DNA of 64,000 nt from Candidatus Microbacterium colombiense (GTDB taxonomy: Bacteria; Actinomycetota; Actinomycetes; Actinomycetales; Microbacteriaceae), in the NCBI GenBank assembly GCA_029203165.1, contig CP119308.1, positions 3,652,309-3,716,308 of the forward strand, written 5' to 3'. A model generated the notes under the pieces. It saw only the letters and a program-made list of their open reading frames with translations. It was not told the DNA's origin and ran no database searches. The position numbers and the translations under genes are program-made. Numbering within the stretch: position 1 is the stretch's first letter; each line of letters starts with the position of its first letter. Positions 51,398 through 59,824 of this stretch are shown here, one piece after another.

Positions 51398-52315
51398 ATG
51401 GCGCTCTCGCACGATTCGCTCTGGCCGCGCGCCGGCGGCTGGCCCTCGTTCACCGACGCGGCAGATGCCGTGCTCCTCGGCGTGCCGACATGGCGCACGT
51501 CGCTCTCGCCGACCGGGGCGCAGGCGACGCCCGCCGCGATCCGTGACGCCCTGCCGCGCTACGGCGCGACGCTGATGGGACCGCCCGTCGTCGATCTGAA
51601 CGAACGACTGCGCATCACGGATGCCGGCGACGTGAACGAGCCCGACGGCGACGAGGGCGAGGCCGCGACCATCGCCCGGGTGCGCGACCTGACGGATGCC
51701 ACCGCGCTGCTCATCGCCCTCGGGGGTGACAACTCCCTCACCTATCCGGTCGCGCTGGGCGCCCGGGCGACGGGGCTCATCACCTTCGACGCCCACTTCG
51801 ATCTGCGCGACGGCATCTCCAACGGCACGCCCGTGCGGCGTCTGGTCGAAGACGCACCCGCAGCGTCAGACGTGGGCACCACCCGGATCGACCCGCGGCG
51901 GATCGTGCAGATCGGCATCGCCGACTTCGCCAACTCCGCCGCGTACGCGCAGCGCGCCGCCGACTGGGGCATCCGCGTCATCACGCTCGACGAGGTGCGT
52001 CGGCGCGGCATCGACGATGTCGTGGCCGAAGCCCTCGAGGTCGCCGGGGCCGGAGACGACCCCCGCGTGCATCTCGACATCGATGTCGATGTGTGCGACC
52101 GCGCCGTCGCCCCCGGCTGCCCCGCCAGCGTGCCCGGCGGACTGCAGGCATGGGAGCTGCGGGCCCTCACTCGCGCCGTCGCGGGGGATCCGCGGGTGGT
52201 CAGCGCCGACATCGCAGAAGTGGATGCCACCGCCGACGCCGACGATGCGCGCACGATCCGTCTCGCCGCACTCTGCGTGCTCGAGCTTCTCGCCGGTCTC
52301 GCCACGCGGCCTTGA
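51398..52315 (+). CDS. Arginase/formimidoylglutamase-family enzyme (possible HutG)
   Basis: A 305-residue ureohydrolase-fold protein. Metal-site motifs are visible with one change: GGDNSLTYP (Asn where GGDH has a Mn-ligand His), FDAHFDLRDGISNGTPVRRL (DAHxD intact) and HLDIDVDVCDRAVAPG (DxD intact). The SNGTP segment and the presence of hutHUI about 7 kb away suggest formimidoylglutamate hydrolase; guanidinobutyrase-type activity is the alternative. It is not adjacent to the hut operon but follows the DUF445 gene. The Asn substitution deserves checking. Confidence 0.65.
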   Translation: MALSHDSLWPRAGGWPSFTDAADAVLLGVPTWRTSLSPTGAQATPAAIRDALPRYGATLMGPPVVDLNERLRITDAGDVNEPDGDEGEAATIARVRDLTDATALLIALGGDNSLTYPVALGARATGLITFDAHFDLRDGISNGTPVRRLVEDAPAASDVGTTRIDPRRIVQIGIADFANSAAYAQRAADWGIRVITLDEVRRRGIDDVVAEALEVAGAGDDPRVHLDIDVDVCDRAVAPGCPASVPGGLQAWELRALTRAVAGDPRVVSADIAEVDATADADDARTIRLAALCVLELLAGLATRP

Positions 52316-52324
52316 GCCGCGCGG

Positions 52325-52341
52325 GCTGATCCCGGATCAGC
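52325..52341. terminator. Bidirectional hairpin between convergent genes
   Basis: GCTGATCC-C-GGATCAGC, a perfect 8-1-8 palindrome that includes the stop codon of the lacI-type gene; role as terminator inferred from position. Confidence 0.4.
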
Positions 52342-53341
52342 GCACGACGAGCTCGGGAGCGATGAGCGCGTGGGCCGATCCGGGTTGAAGGCTCCGGGGC
52401 GCCACCACTTCGCCGGTCGGCCCCATCAGCAGCTCGAGGATCGCGGTCGCCACGTCTTCCGGGCGTTGCTCGACGCTCGAGAAGCCCAGCGCCTCGGCTG
52501 TCGGGGTGTTGTCGAAGCCGATCACCGGCAGCGAGAGTCCCGCGGCGGCGATGGCGAGCAGCGCGCCGACCGCGAGCGAGTCGCTGGCGCAGACGAGGGC
52601 ATCGGGAGGCGTTCCGCCCGCGAGCGCGGCCTCCATGGCCGCACGACCACGTGGCACCCCCTCCTCGGCCGTGAACCGCTCGCCGTGGGCTCCGGCGGCA
52701 GCCATCGCCTCCCGCCAGCCACGTTCGCGATCGTCTCCGGTGCCCGACCCGGCGGGCCAGCCGAGGAAGGCGACATTCGAGCCCCGGGTCAGCGCGTGCG
52801 CGGTGGCCGCGCGGGTGCCGGAGGCGCCGTCGACATCGACCCACAGGTGGCGGGGGTCGGCGATGTCGTCCTCGCCCCACGGTCGCCCGAACGAGATGAA
52901 CGGGAGTCCGTCGGCGTCGAGGCTGCGCACGCGCGGGTCGTCTCGCATCGTGCCGGTGATGATCGCGGCGTCGATCTCCGAGCCCTCCCAGAGCTCGGAG
53001 AGCCGGGCGATCTCCTCCTCCGGCGAGCGCGCCGCATAGACGAGCATCCGCATGCCGCGCTCGCTCGCGCGTTCGGTGATGGCGTGCACGAATCGGTCGA
53101 GCACCACGCCCGAGATACCGCCCAGGTACGGGTCGAGCCGGATGCCGATGGCGGAGCTGCGTCGCAACCGCAGTCGCCTCGCCGCCGCATGTCGGCGGTA
53201 TCCGAGTTCGTCGATCGCCGCGATTACGCGCTCCCTGGTGGCGGGCCGCACGATGTCGGGGGTGTTGAGGACGTTCGACACGGTCTGCCGTGACACACCG
53301 GCGCGTGCGGCGACGTCTTCGACGGTGGGCGCCTTCGCCAT
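52337..53341 (-). CDS. LacI-family transcriptional regulator
   Basis: A 334-residue regulator: LacI helix-turn-helix TVEDVAARAGVSRQTVSNVLNTPD at residues about 5-28, hinge RRHAAARRLRLRRSS, and a periplasmic-binding-like sensor domain. It is divergent from the sugar ABC importer (53491-56680) with a LacI-type palindrome between, so it probably represses that system until the imported sugar is present. The ATG at 53341 was preferred over an upstream in-frame start at 53389. Confidence 0.9.
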   Translation of the reverse strand: MAKAPTVEDVAARAGVSRQTVSNVLNTPDIVRPATRERVIAAIDELGYRRHAAARRLRLRRSSAIGIRLDPYLGGISGVVLDRFVHAITERASERGMRMLVYAARSPEEEIARLSELWEGSEIDAAIITGTMRDDPRVRSLDADGLPFISFGRPWGEDDIADPRHLWVDVDGASGTRAATAHALTRGSNVAFLGWPAGSGTGDDRERGWREAMAAAGAHGERFTAEEGVPRGRAAMEAALAGGTPPDALVCASDSLAVGALLAIAAAGLSLPVIGFDNTPTAEALGFSSVEQRPEDVATAILELLMGPTGEVVAPRSLQPGSAHALIAPELVVR

Positions 53342-53407
53342 CGCCCCTCCTCGTTCCGGGCGGGGTTGACACTCCCGCGACTCGCCCATAGCCTATTCCA
53401 CGCAGAG

Positions 53408-53421
53408 TTTGATCGTTCAAA
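53408..53421. promoter_or_regulatory. LacI-type operator
   Basis: TTTGATCGTTCAAA, 5-bp arms with a central TCGT; the CG centre is typical of LacI operators. It lies 67 bp from the regulator start and 70 bp from the binding-protein start. Confidence 0.6.
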
Positions 53422-53490
53422 TTTCTGTGACGAACTCGCACGAGCCTCCTCAGGCCGTCGCCCGCAGTGACTCATCAAAGGAGAGAGACC

Positions 53491-54741
53491 ATGACACGGC
53501 ACACCACTCGCGCAGTACTCGGCACCGGAGCGGTGCTACTCGCCAGCACCCTCGTGCTCGCCGGCTGCGGCTCAGGATTCGCCGGCGACGAGCCGACGCC
53601 CGAGTCCGACGGGCTCACCTCCTCCGACGACGCGCTCACCCTGCTCATCGGCTCGTCCGGCGATGCCGAGACCGCCGCCGTGCAGTCGGCCGTCGATGCA
53701 TGGTCGGCCGAGTCCGGTACCGACGTGTCGGTGCAGGTCGCCAGCAACCTCGACCAGGAGCTCTCGCAGGGCTTCGCCGCCGGCGAGCCGGCCGACCTGT
53801 TCTACCTCTCGACCGATCAGGCCGCGGGGTACGCCGCGAACGGATCGCTCAAGGCCTACGGCGACCAGCTGTCCAACAAGGACGACTTCTACCCCTCGCT
53901 CGTGGAGAACTTCACGGTCGACGACACGTTCTACTGTGCGCCCAAGGACTTCTCCACTCTCGCCCTCATCATCAACACGAAGATGTGGTCGGATGCCGGC
54001 CTCACCGACGCCGACATCCCGAAGGACTGGGACGACCTCGCCGCGGTCGCGAAGAAGCTCACCACCGCCGATCACGTCGGGCTCGCCTTCGGTGCCGAGT
54101 ACCAGCGCGTGGGCGTGTTCATGGCGCAGGCCGGTGGCGGACTCGTGCGCGACGGCGCCGCGATCGCCGACGACCCCGCGAACGTCGAGGCGCTCGAGTA
54201 CGTGAAGTCGCATCTCGCCGACGGCACCTTCGCCTTCGCGAAGGACGTCGGGGCCGGATGGGGTGGCGAGGCGCTGGGCAAGCAGTCCGCCGCCATGGTG
54301 ATCGAGGGCAACTGGATCACCGGCGCGATGTCGAACGACTACAGCACGGTCGACTACACCGTCGCCGAGCTTCCCGCCGGCCCCTCGGGCCCGGGCACGC
54401 TCCAGTTCACGAACTGCTGGGGAATGGCCGCCGACAGCCCCAACCAGCAGGCCGCGCTCGACCTGGTGGAGTATCTGACCAGCGCCGACAGCCAGCTCGC
54501 CTTCTCGGCAGCCTTCGGCCCGATGCCGTCGATCAAGTCGGCCGCCGATGACTGGACCGCCGACAACGCCGCCCTCACGCCCTTCCTCGCCGGCGCCGAG
54601 TACGCCCAGTTCCCGCCGAACCAGGCCGGATCCGCCGACGTGATCGCCGACTTCAACTCGCAGCTCGAGTCGCTGAAGTCCGCCGATCCGACGCAGATCC
54701 TCGACTCCGTCCAGTCGAACCTCGAAGCGGTCGTCAAGTAA
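53491..54741 (+). CDS. Sugar ABC transporter substrate-binding lipoprotein
   Basis: A 416-residue extracellular binding protein. The signal peptide ends in the lipobox LVLAGCGSG (Cys at about residue 26), so it is membrane-anchored outside. The mature part is a family 1 solute-binding fold (ALTLLIGSSGDAETAAVQSA, SQGFAAGEPADLFYLSTDQA, NKDDFYPSLVE). It captures an oligosaccharide, probably an alpha-glucan or related sugar given the debranching-type enzyme in the operon. RBS AAAGGAGA. First gene of a four-gene operon. Confidence 0.9.
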   Translation: MTRHTTRAVLGTGAVLLASTLVLAGCGSGFAGDEPTPESDGLTSSDDALTLLIGSSGDAETAAVQSAVDAWSAESGTDVSVQVASNLDQELSQGFAAGEPADLFYLSTDQAAGYAANGSLKAYGDQLSNKDDFYPSLVENFTVDDTFYCAPKDFSTLALIINTKMWSDAGLTDADIPKDWDDLAAVAKKLTTADHVGLAFGAEYQRVGVFMAQAGGGLVRDGAAIADDPANVEALEYVKSHLADGTFAFAKDVGAGWGGEALGKQSAAMVIEGNWITGAMSNDYSTVDYTVAELPAGPSGPGTLQFTNCWGMAADSPNQQAALDLVEYLTSADSQLAFSAAFGPMPSIKSAADDWTADNAALTPFLAGAEYAQFPPNQAGSADVIADFNSQLESLKSADPTQILDSVQSNLEAVVK

Positions 54742-54743
54742 CC

Positions 54744-55844
54744 ATGACCGTCCAGGCCACGCCTCGCCGCAGCGGATCCTCCGGGCTCCGCCGCGGCGAG
54801 GCCGCAGCCGGCTGGCTGTTCACGGCGCCGGTGATCGCCATCCTCGGCGTCTTCCTGCTCATCCCCGTCGTCATGGCGCTGTGGGTCAGCGTGTCCGACT
54901 GGGCCGGCCGCGGCAGTCCCCTCTCGGGGAGCGTGTCGTTCGTCGGCGCCGACAACTACTCCGCCGTGCTCACCGACGGCGGCCTGGCGACCAAGGACTT
55001 CGGTACGGCGCTGCGCAACAATGCCTGGTACGTGTTGCTCGTCGTGCCGTTGCAGACCGCTCTCGCCCTCTTCCTCGCCATCCTGGTGAACCGCGCGATG
55101 CTGCGTGGTCGCGGCTTCTTCCGCACCGCCTACTACTTCCCGTCCGTCACGAGCTCGGTCGCGATCACCGTGCTGTGGATGTTCCTCTTCTCCGCCAGCG
55201 GCGCCGTCAACGGCGTGCTCTCGTGGTTCGGCATCAACGGTCCGAACTGGTTCAACGACCCCCGCGGCATCCTGCACCTCGCCCTCGGCACCGTCGGCAT
55301 CGACACCGGCCCGGCCGCGCTCACGCAGTCCGGCACCCTCGGGGTGTCGTGGTGGGAGTGGCTCGCCGGTCCATCGATCGCGATGAGTGCGTACATCCTG
55401 ATGGCCGTGTTCACCACCTCGGGAACCTTCATGCTGCTCTTCCTCGCCGGGCTTCAGAACCTCGGTGCCGATGTCGACGAGGCGGCCATGATGGACGGCG
55501 CGAACGGCTGGCAGCGGTTCTGGCGGGTCACCCTCCCCCAGCTGCGGCCGACGCTCTTCACGGTCCTCACCCTCGGCCTCATCGGATGCTGGCAGGTGTT
55601 CGATCAGATCTACACCGGCACCCGGGGCGCACCGAGCAAGACCACGCTCACGCCCGCCTACCTCTCGTACCAGACCGCGTTCCAGAACCAGGAGTGGGGT
55701 CAGGGCGCAGCGATCGCCTTCCTGCTCTTCGTGATCATCGTCGTGTTCACGCTGCTCCAGCGCTGGGTGCTGCGCGATCGACCGGTGTCGCGTCGCCGCA
55801 TCCGCGCCTACCAGGCCACCACGAAGGGCGGTGATGCGTCGTGA
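54744..55844 (+). CDS. Sugar ABC transporter permease (MalF-like)
   Basis: A 366-residue inner-membrane permease with six or more helices and the EAA loop DVDEAAMMDGANGWQRFWRVTLP (about residues 243-265, sequence kept short here as EAAMMDGANGWQRFWRV). The N-terminal membrane helix follows AAGWLFTAPVIAILGVFLLI. It starts 2 bp after the binding-protein stop and overlaps the next permease by 4 bp (GTGA). No ATPase gene is in the operon; a shared MsiK-type ATPase elsewhere is likely. Confidence 0.9.
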   Translation: MTVQATPRRSGSSGLRRGEAAAGWLFTAPVIAILGVFLLIPVVMALWVSVSDWAGRGSPLSGSVSFVGADNYSAVLTDGGLATKDFGTALRNNAWYVLLVVPLQTALALFLAILVNRAMLRGRGFFRTAYYFPSVTSSVAITVLWMFLFSASGAVNGVLSWFGINGPNWFNDPRGILHLALGTVGIDTGPAALTQSGTLGVSWWEWLAGPSIAMSAYILMAVFTTSGTFMLLFLAGLQNLGADVDEAAMMDGANGWQRFWRVTLPQLRPTLFTVLTLGLIGCWQVFDQIYTGTRGAPSKTTLTPAYLSYQTAFQNQEWGQGAAIAFLLFVIIVVFTLLQRWVLRDRPVSRRRIRAYQATTKGGDAS

Positions 55845-56680
55845 AGCTCTCCCGCAAGCAGCTGACCTGGCAGATCGTGCTCTACGCCCTGCTCATCGGC
55901 CTCGCGATCGTCTACATCTACCCGTTCCTGATCCAGGTCGCGACCAGCTTCAAGACCGATGAGGATGCCGCATCCAGTGGCATCACGCTGATCCCCGACG
56001 TCTGGACCTTCGCGGCGTACGACCGTCTGTTCCGCAACTCCGACTTCCCGTCATGGTTCGTGAACAGCGCGATCGTGACGATCGTCGTCACGGCCGGTCG
56101 CGTGTTCTTCAACTCGCTCGCCGGCTACGCGCTCGCGCGTCTGCGTTTCCGCGGTCGCGGCGTCGTGTTCGCCGCTCTCGTCGCCGTGATGTCGGTGCCG
56201 ACGGTCGTGCTGCTGATCCCGAAGTTCCTCGTGATCAACCAGCTCGGCATGTTCAACTCCTACGCCGGGATGATCCTGCCGCTGCTGGTCGATGCGGCAG
56301 GGGTGTTCATCATGAAGAACTTCTTCGAGTCCATCCCGGAGTCCGTCGAGGAGCAGGCCCGCATCGACGGTGCCGGCACGTTCCGCCTGTTCTGGTCGGT
56401 GGTGCTGCCGATGGCCACTCCCGCGCTCGTGACGATCATCATCCTGTCGTTCCAGGGGTCGTGGAACGAGCTGAGCCACTTCATCGTCTCGACCAACGAC
56501 CCCGCCCTCACGACGCTCACCAAGGGCGTCGCCTCCCTGGCGAGCGGTCAGCTCAGTCAGGGAACCCAGTACCCGCTCAAACTCGCGGCCGCACTCATCA
56601 TGACGATCCCCGTCGCCGTGATGTTCTTCATCTTCCAGCGCCGCATCATGAACTCGACAGAAGGAGCCGTCAAGGAATGA
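55841..56680 (+). CDS. Sugar ABC transporter permease (MalG-like)
   Basis: A 279-residue permease with six helices; the EAA loop reads SVEEQARIDGAGTFRLFWSV. The N-terminus VYIYPFLIQVATSFKT is typical of MalG-type partners. GTG start overlapping the MalF-like stop. The C-terminus overlaps the following glycosidase gene by ATGA, so uptake and processing are tightly linked. Confidence 0.9.
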   Translation: MKLSRKQLTWQIVLYALLIGLAIVYIYPFLIQVATSFKTDEDAASSGITLIPDVWTFAAYDRLFRNSDFPSWFVNSAIVTIVVTAGRVFFNSLAGYALARLRFRGRGVVFAALVAVMSVPTVVLLIPKFLVINQLGMFNSYAGMILPLLVDAAGVFIMKNFFESIPESVEEQARIDGAGTFRLFWSVVLPMATPALVTIIILSFQGSWNELSHFIVSTNDPALTTLTKGVASLASGQLSQGTQYPLKLAAALIMTIPVAVMFFIFQRRIMNSTEGAVKE

Positions 56681-58542
56681 CCCCCACCGCCCCCCTCCAG
56701 CCCCTGTTGGACGACGCGCTGATCGTGCTCGACGCACCGACCCAGGCCTGGATGGACGTCGACGGCCGCATGGGCACCGCGGCGATCCACGGCATCTACC
56801 ACGGTGACACGCGTCAGGTGCGAGGCATCGAGCTCACGGTGGACGGCACGGAGCTCGAGTCGATCGGATGCTCCGCGCCGAGCCCGCAGCTGGCCATCCT
56901 CACCGATCTGCTCCGTGGCATCGACGACGGTATGCCCGATCCCAAGGTGCGGATGGATCGCCACCGTCACGTGTCGGCCGGCGCCTTCTCGGAGCGGATC
57001 CGGATCTCCTCGCACCTCTCCGAGAGCATCACCGTGGGTCTCACGGTGCGCGTGGATCCCGACTTCGCGCCGATGCAGCAGGTCAAGGCGGGCCTGCCCG
57101 CCGACGCGATGTGGGAGTGGGACGGCGAGGAGTGCCGTTCCGGCGATGCCGCCTTCGGACTGGCGGCGGCGGATGCCGTGGTGACCCGGGAGGCGGAGTC
57201 GCTGACGCTGCGGTGGCAGGTGGAGATCGCTCCTCGCAGCACGGCCGAGGTGGGCTGGTCGCTCGCGCTCTCCGACTCGACCCTCGTCGTCACCACCGCG
57301 ACGGGGTCGGCGCAGACGCACGGTCTCACCCCCGCCGATTCGCGCGCTGCGCGCTGGCTCGACCGCGCCACGGCCGACCTGCACGCTCTGCGCCTCGCGA
57401 TCCCCGAGCATCCTGACGATGCCTTCTACGCCGCGGGCGCGCCCTGGTTCTTCACGCTGTTCGGCCGCGACTCGATCTGGGCCGCACGGCTCGCGCTCGA
57501 GATCGACCCCGCAATGGCCGCGTCGACGCTGCGGGTGCTCGCCCGCCTGCAGGGCACGACGCACGATGCGGCGACAGCCGAGGCCCCCGGCAAGATTCTG
57601 CACGAACTCCGCAGCGGCGCCCTCTCTCTGCCGAACGAGGATGTGCACCTGCCCCCGCTCTACTTCGGCACCGTCGACGCGACGCCGCTGTGGGTCTGCC
57701 TGCTGGCGGATGCCGTCGACGCCGGGATGCCGGAATCCGAGCTGCGGGAGTTCCTCCCCGCGTTGCGCGGCGCGCTGGCGTGGATGACGGTGCACGGCGA
57801 CGCCTCGGGCAGCGGCTTCATCGACTACGCCGACGAGTCGGGCCACGGCCTGGCCAACCAGGGCTGGAAGGATTCCGGCGACTCGATCCAGTGGCGCGAC
57901 GGCAGCCTGGCCACCGGTCCCATCGCGCTGTGCGAAGTGCAGGGCTACGCCTACGAGGCCGCCGTGCGCGGGGCCGGGCTCCTCGAGTCGCTCGCCGAGC
58001 CCGGCGCGGACGAGCTGCGCGACTGGGCCGCCGACCTCCGGTCCCGCTTCCGCGCGGCCTACTGGGTGACGACGCCGGAGGGCAGATACCCGGCGATCGC
58101 CCTCGACGCCGACGGCGCCCCGGTCGACACGCTCACGAGCAACATCGGCCACCTGATCGGCACCGGCATCCTCGATCCCGAGGAGGAGCAGATCTGCGCA
58201 GCGCTGCTCACGGGTCCGAGCATGTCGAGCGGGTACGGCATCCGCACCATGTCGAGCGACGCCGCGGGGTACTGGCCGCTGAGCTATCACGGCGGCAGCG
58301 TCTGGGCGCATGACACCGCGATCGTGATGCACGGCATGCTGCGGTCCGGCCTCACCGACTCCGCCCGGTCCGTGGCACATCAGCTGCTCGACCTGGCCGA
58401 GGGGTTCGACTACCGCGTGCCCGAACTGCACGCCGGGAACGATCGCATCGCAGGCGCCCGACCGCTCCCCTACCCTGCCGCCTGCCGACCGCAGGCCTGG
58501 GCCGCGGCTGCGGCGGTGGTGTGCGCGCGCGCACTGGCGTGA
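56677..58542 (+). CDS. Glycogen-debranching-type glycosidase
   Basis: A 621-residue cytoplasmic protein with a GDE N-terminal bis-domain (residues about 1-190) and an (alpha/alpha)6 barrel catalytic region (WFFTLFGRDSIWAARLAL, GQWWDEG-like QGWKDSGDSIQW, CEVQGYAYEA, YGIRTMSSDAAGYWPLSYH). The family includes amylo-alpha-1,6-glucosidases and other glucan- or rhamnose-acting enzymes. It ends the sugar ABC operon and probably hydrolyses the imported oligosaccharide. ATG overlaps the permease stop (ATGA). It has no signal peptide. Confidence 0.82.
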   Translation: MTPTAPLQPLLDDALIVLDAPTQAWMDVDGRMGTAAIHGIYHGDTRQVRGIELTVDGTELESIGCSAPSPQLAILTDLLRGIDDGMPDPKVRMDRHRHVSAGAFSERIRISSHLSESITVGLTVRVDPDFAPMQQVKAGLPADAMWEWDGEECRSGDAAFGLAAADAVVTREAESLTLRWQVEIAPRSTAEVGWSLALSDSTLVVTTATGSAQTHGLTPADSRAARWLDRATADLHALRLAIPEHPDDAFYAAGAPWFFTLFGRDSIWAARLALEIDPAMAASTLRVLARLQGTTHDAATAEAPGKILHELRSGALSLPNEDVHLPPLYFGTVDATPLWVCLLADAVDAGMPESELREFLPALRGALAWMTVHGDASGSGFIDYADESGHGLANQGWKDSGDSIQWRDGSLATGPIALCEVQGYAYEAAVRGAGLLESLAEPGADELRDWAADLRSRFRAAYWVTTPEGRYPAIALDADGAPVDTLTSNIGHLIGTGILDPEEEQICAALLTGPSMSSGYGIRTMSSDAAGYWPLSYHGGSVWAHDTAIVMHGMLRSGLTDSARSVAHQLLDLAEGFDYRVPELHAGNDRIAGARPLPYPAACRPQAWAAAAAVVCARALA

Positions 58543-58571
58543 ACGCCGACCGCCTCACCGGAGGGCGGCGT
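58543..58571. terminator. Bidirectional hairpin
   Basis: ACGCCGACC and GGGCGGCGT (9-bp arms, one mismatch) between the convergent glycosidase and hutI genes, beginning right after the glycosidase stop. Confidence 0.45.
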
Positions 58572-59734
58572 CACGCGATCGCAACGCCGTCCTTCCACAC
58601 CCGCTCGACCAGCGGCACGCCGGGCCGATAGGCGAGGTGGATGCGGGTCGGCGCCTTCAGCAGCACCAGGTCGGCCCGTGCCCCCACCGCGATGATGCCG
58701 ATGTCGTCACGACGCAGCGCCTTGGCCCCGCCCGCGGTCGCGGCCCACACGGCCTCGGCGGGGGTCATGCCCATGTCGCGCACGGCGACGGCGATGCAGA
58801 ACGGCATCGATGAGGTGAAGCTCGACCCCGGGTTCGTGTCGCACGCGAGCGCGACCGTGACCCCGGCATCGATCAGGCGACGCGCATCGGGGTAGGGCTG
58901 CCGGGTCGAGAACTCGACGCCGGGAAGCAGGGTGAGCACGGTGTCGGATGAGGCGAGCGCATCGATGTCGTCGTCGGTCAGATAGGTGCCGTGGTCGATG
59001 GATGCCGCACCCAGTTCGACGGCGAGCCGCACGCCCTCGCCGGGGCCGAGCTGGCTGGCGTGCACGCGCGGCTGCAGGCCGCGCGCGATGCCGGCCTCGA
59101 GCACCCGGCGCGACTGCGGCACCGTGAACGCCCCGGTCTCGCAGAAGACGTCGATCCACGTCGCGTGCGGTGCACACGCGTCGAGCATCGGACCCACCAC
59201 GAGGTCGACGTACTCGTCAGGCCTATCGGCGTACTCCGCCGGCACGACGTGCGCCCCGAGGAACGTGACTTCCGGGGTGACCTCGGCCGCGAGCCGCACG
59301 AGCCGCTCCTCGTCGACGACGCTGAGGCCGTAGCCGCTCTTGATCTCGACCGTCGTGGTCCCCTGCGCGAGCATCTCGTCGACGAAGCCCCGCAGACGGG
59401 CCCGTAGCTCCTGATCGCTCGCACCCCGCGTGGCCGCGACGGTGGAGCGGATGCCGCCGGCGGCGTACTTCTGCCCCGCCATCCGTGCCTCGAACTCCTC
59501 GGCCCGATCACCGCCGAACACCAGGTGGCTGTGGCTGTCGACGAATCCGGGGATGACGGCGCGCCCGCCGGCATCGACGACGTCGTCCGACGCCGGTGCC
59601 TCCGCCGCGGCGCCGACCCACGCGATGCGCCCGTCGTCGATCAGCACCGCCGCATCCCGCAGGGTGCCGCAGGGGTCGCCGTCGCGGCTGACATTGGTCG
59701 TCAACTCGCCGATGTTCGTGATGAGCGTGGTCAT
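58571..59734 (-). CDS. hutI: Imidazolonepropionase
   Basis: A 387-residue amidohydrolase that opens the imidazolone ring in histidine degradation (step 3). The metal HxH motif is IPGFVDSHSHLVFGG, followed by KYAAGGIRSTVAATR (substrate loop), TTVEIKSGYGLSV and the C-terminal metal/Asp region VTVALACDTNPGSS. The ATG at 59734 has AGGAGGA upstream. It is separated from hutU by 90 bp that contain a strong palindrome. Confidence 0.94.
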   Translation of the reverse strand: MTTLITNIGELTTNVSRDGDPCGTLRDAAVLIDDGRIAWVGAAAEAPASDDVVDAGGRAVIPGFVDSHSHLVFGGDRAEEFEARMAGQKYAAGGIRSTVAATRGASDQELRARLRGFVDEMLAQGTTTVEIKSGYGLSVVDEERLVRLAAEVTPEVTFLGAHVVPAEYADRPDEYVDLVVGPMLDACAPHATWIDVFCETGAFTVPQSRRVLEAGIARGLQPRVHASQLGPGEGVRLAVELGAASIDHGTYLTDDDIDALASSDTVLTLLPGVEFSTRQPYPDARRLIDAGVTVALACDTNPGSSFTSSMPFCIAVAVRDMGMTPAEAVWAATAGGAKALRRDDIGIIAVGARADLVLLKAPTRIHLAYRPGVPLVERVWKDGVAIA

Positions 59735-59754
59735 GGCGTTTCCTCCTGCTGAGG

Positions 59755-59802
59755 GGTCAGAACACGCCCCCCTCGGAGCGCGTGCTGCGGCGTGTTCTGA
59801 CC
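59755..59802. repeat. Intergenic palindromic element (14-bp arms)
   Basis: Perfect arms GGTCAGAACACGCC (59755-59768) and GGCGTGTTCTGACC (59789-59802) with a 20-bp centre, between hutU and hutI on the transcribed strand. It would form a stable hairpin in a hutHUI message. It could be an attenuator, an mRNA processing signal, or a REP-like element. Confidence 0.6.
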
Positions 59803-59824
59803 TCTCGCCGCTGTGTCGAGTGTC

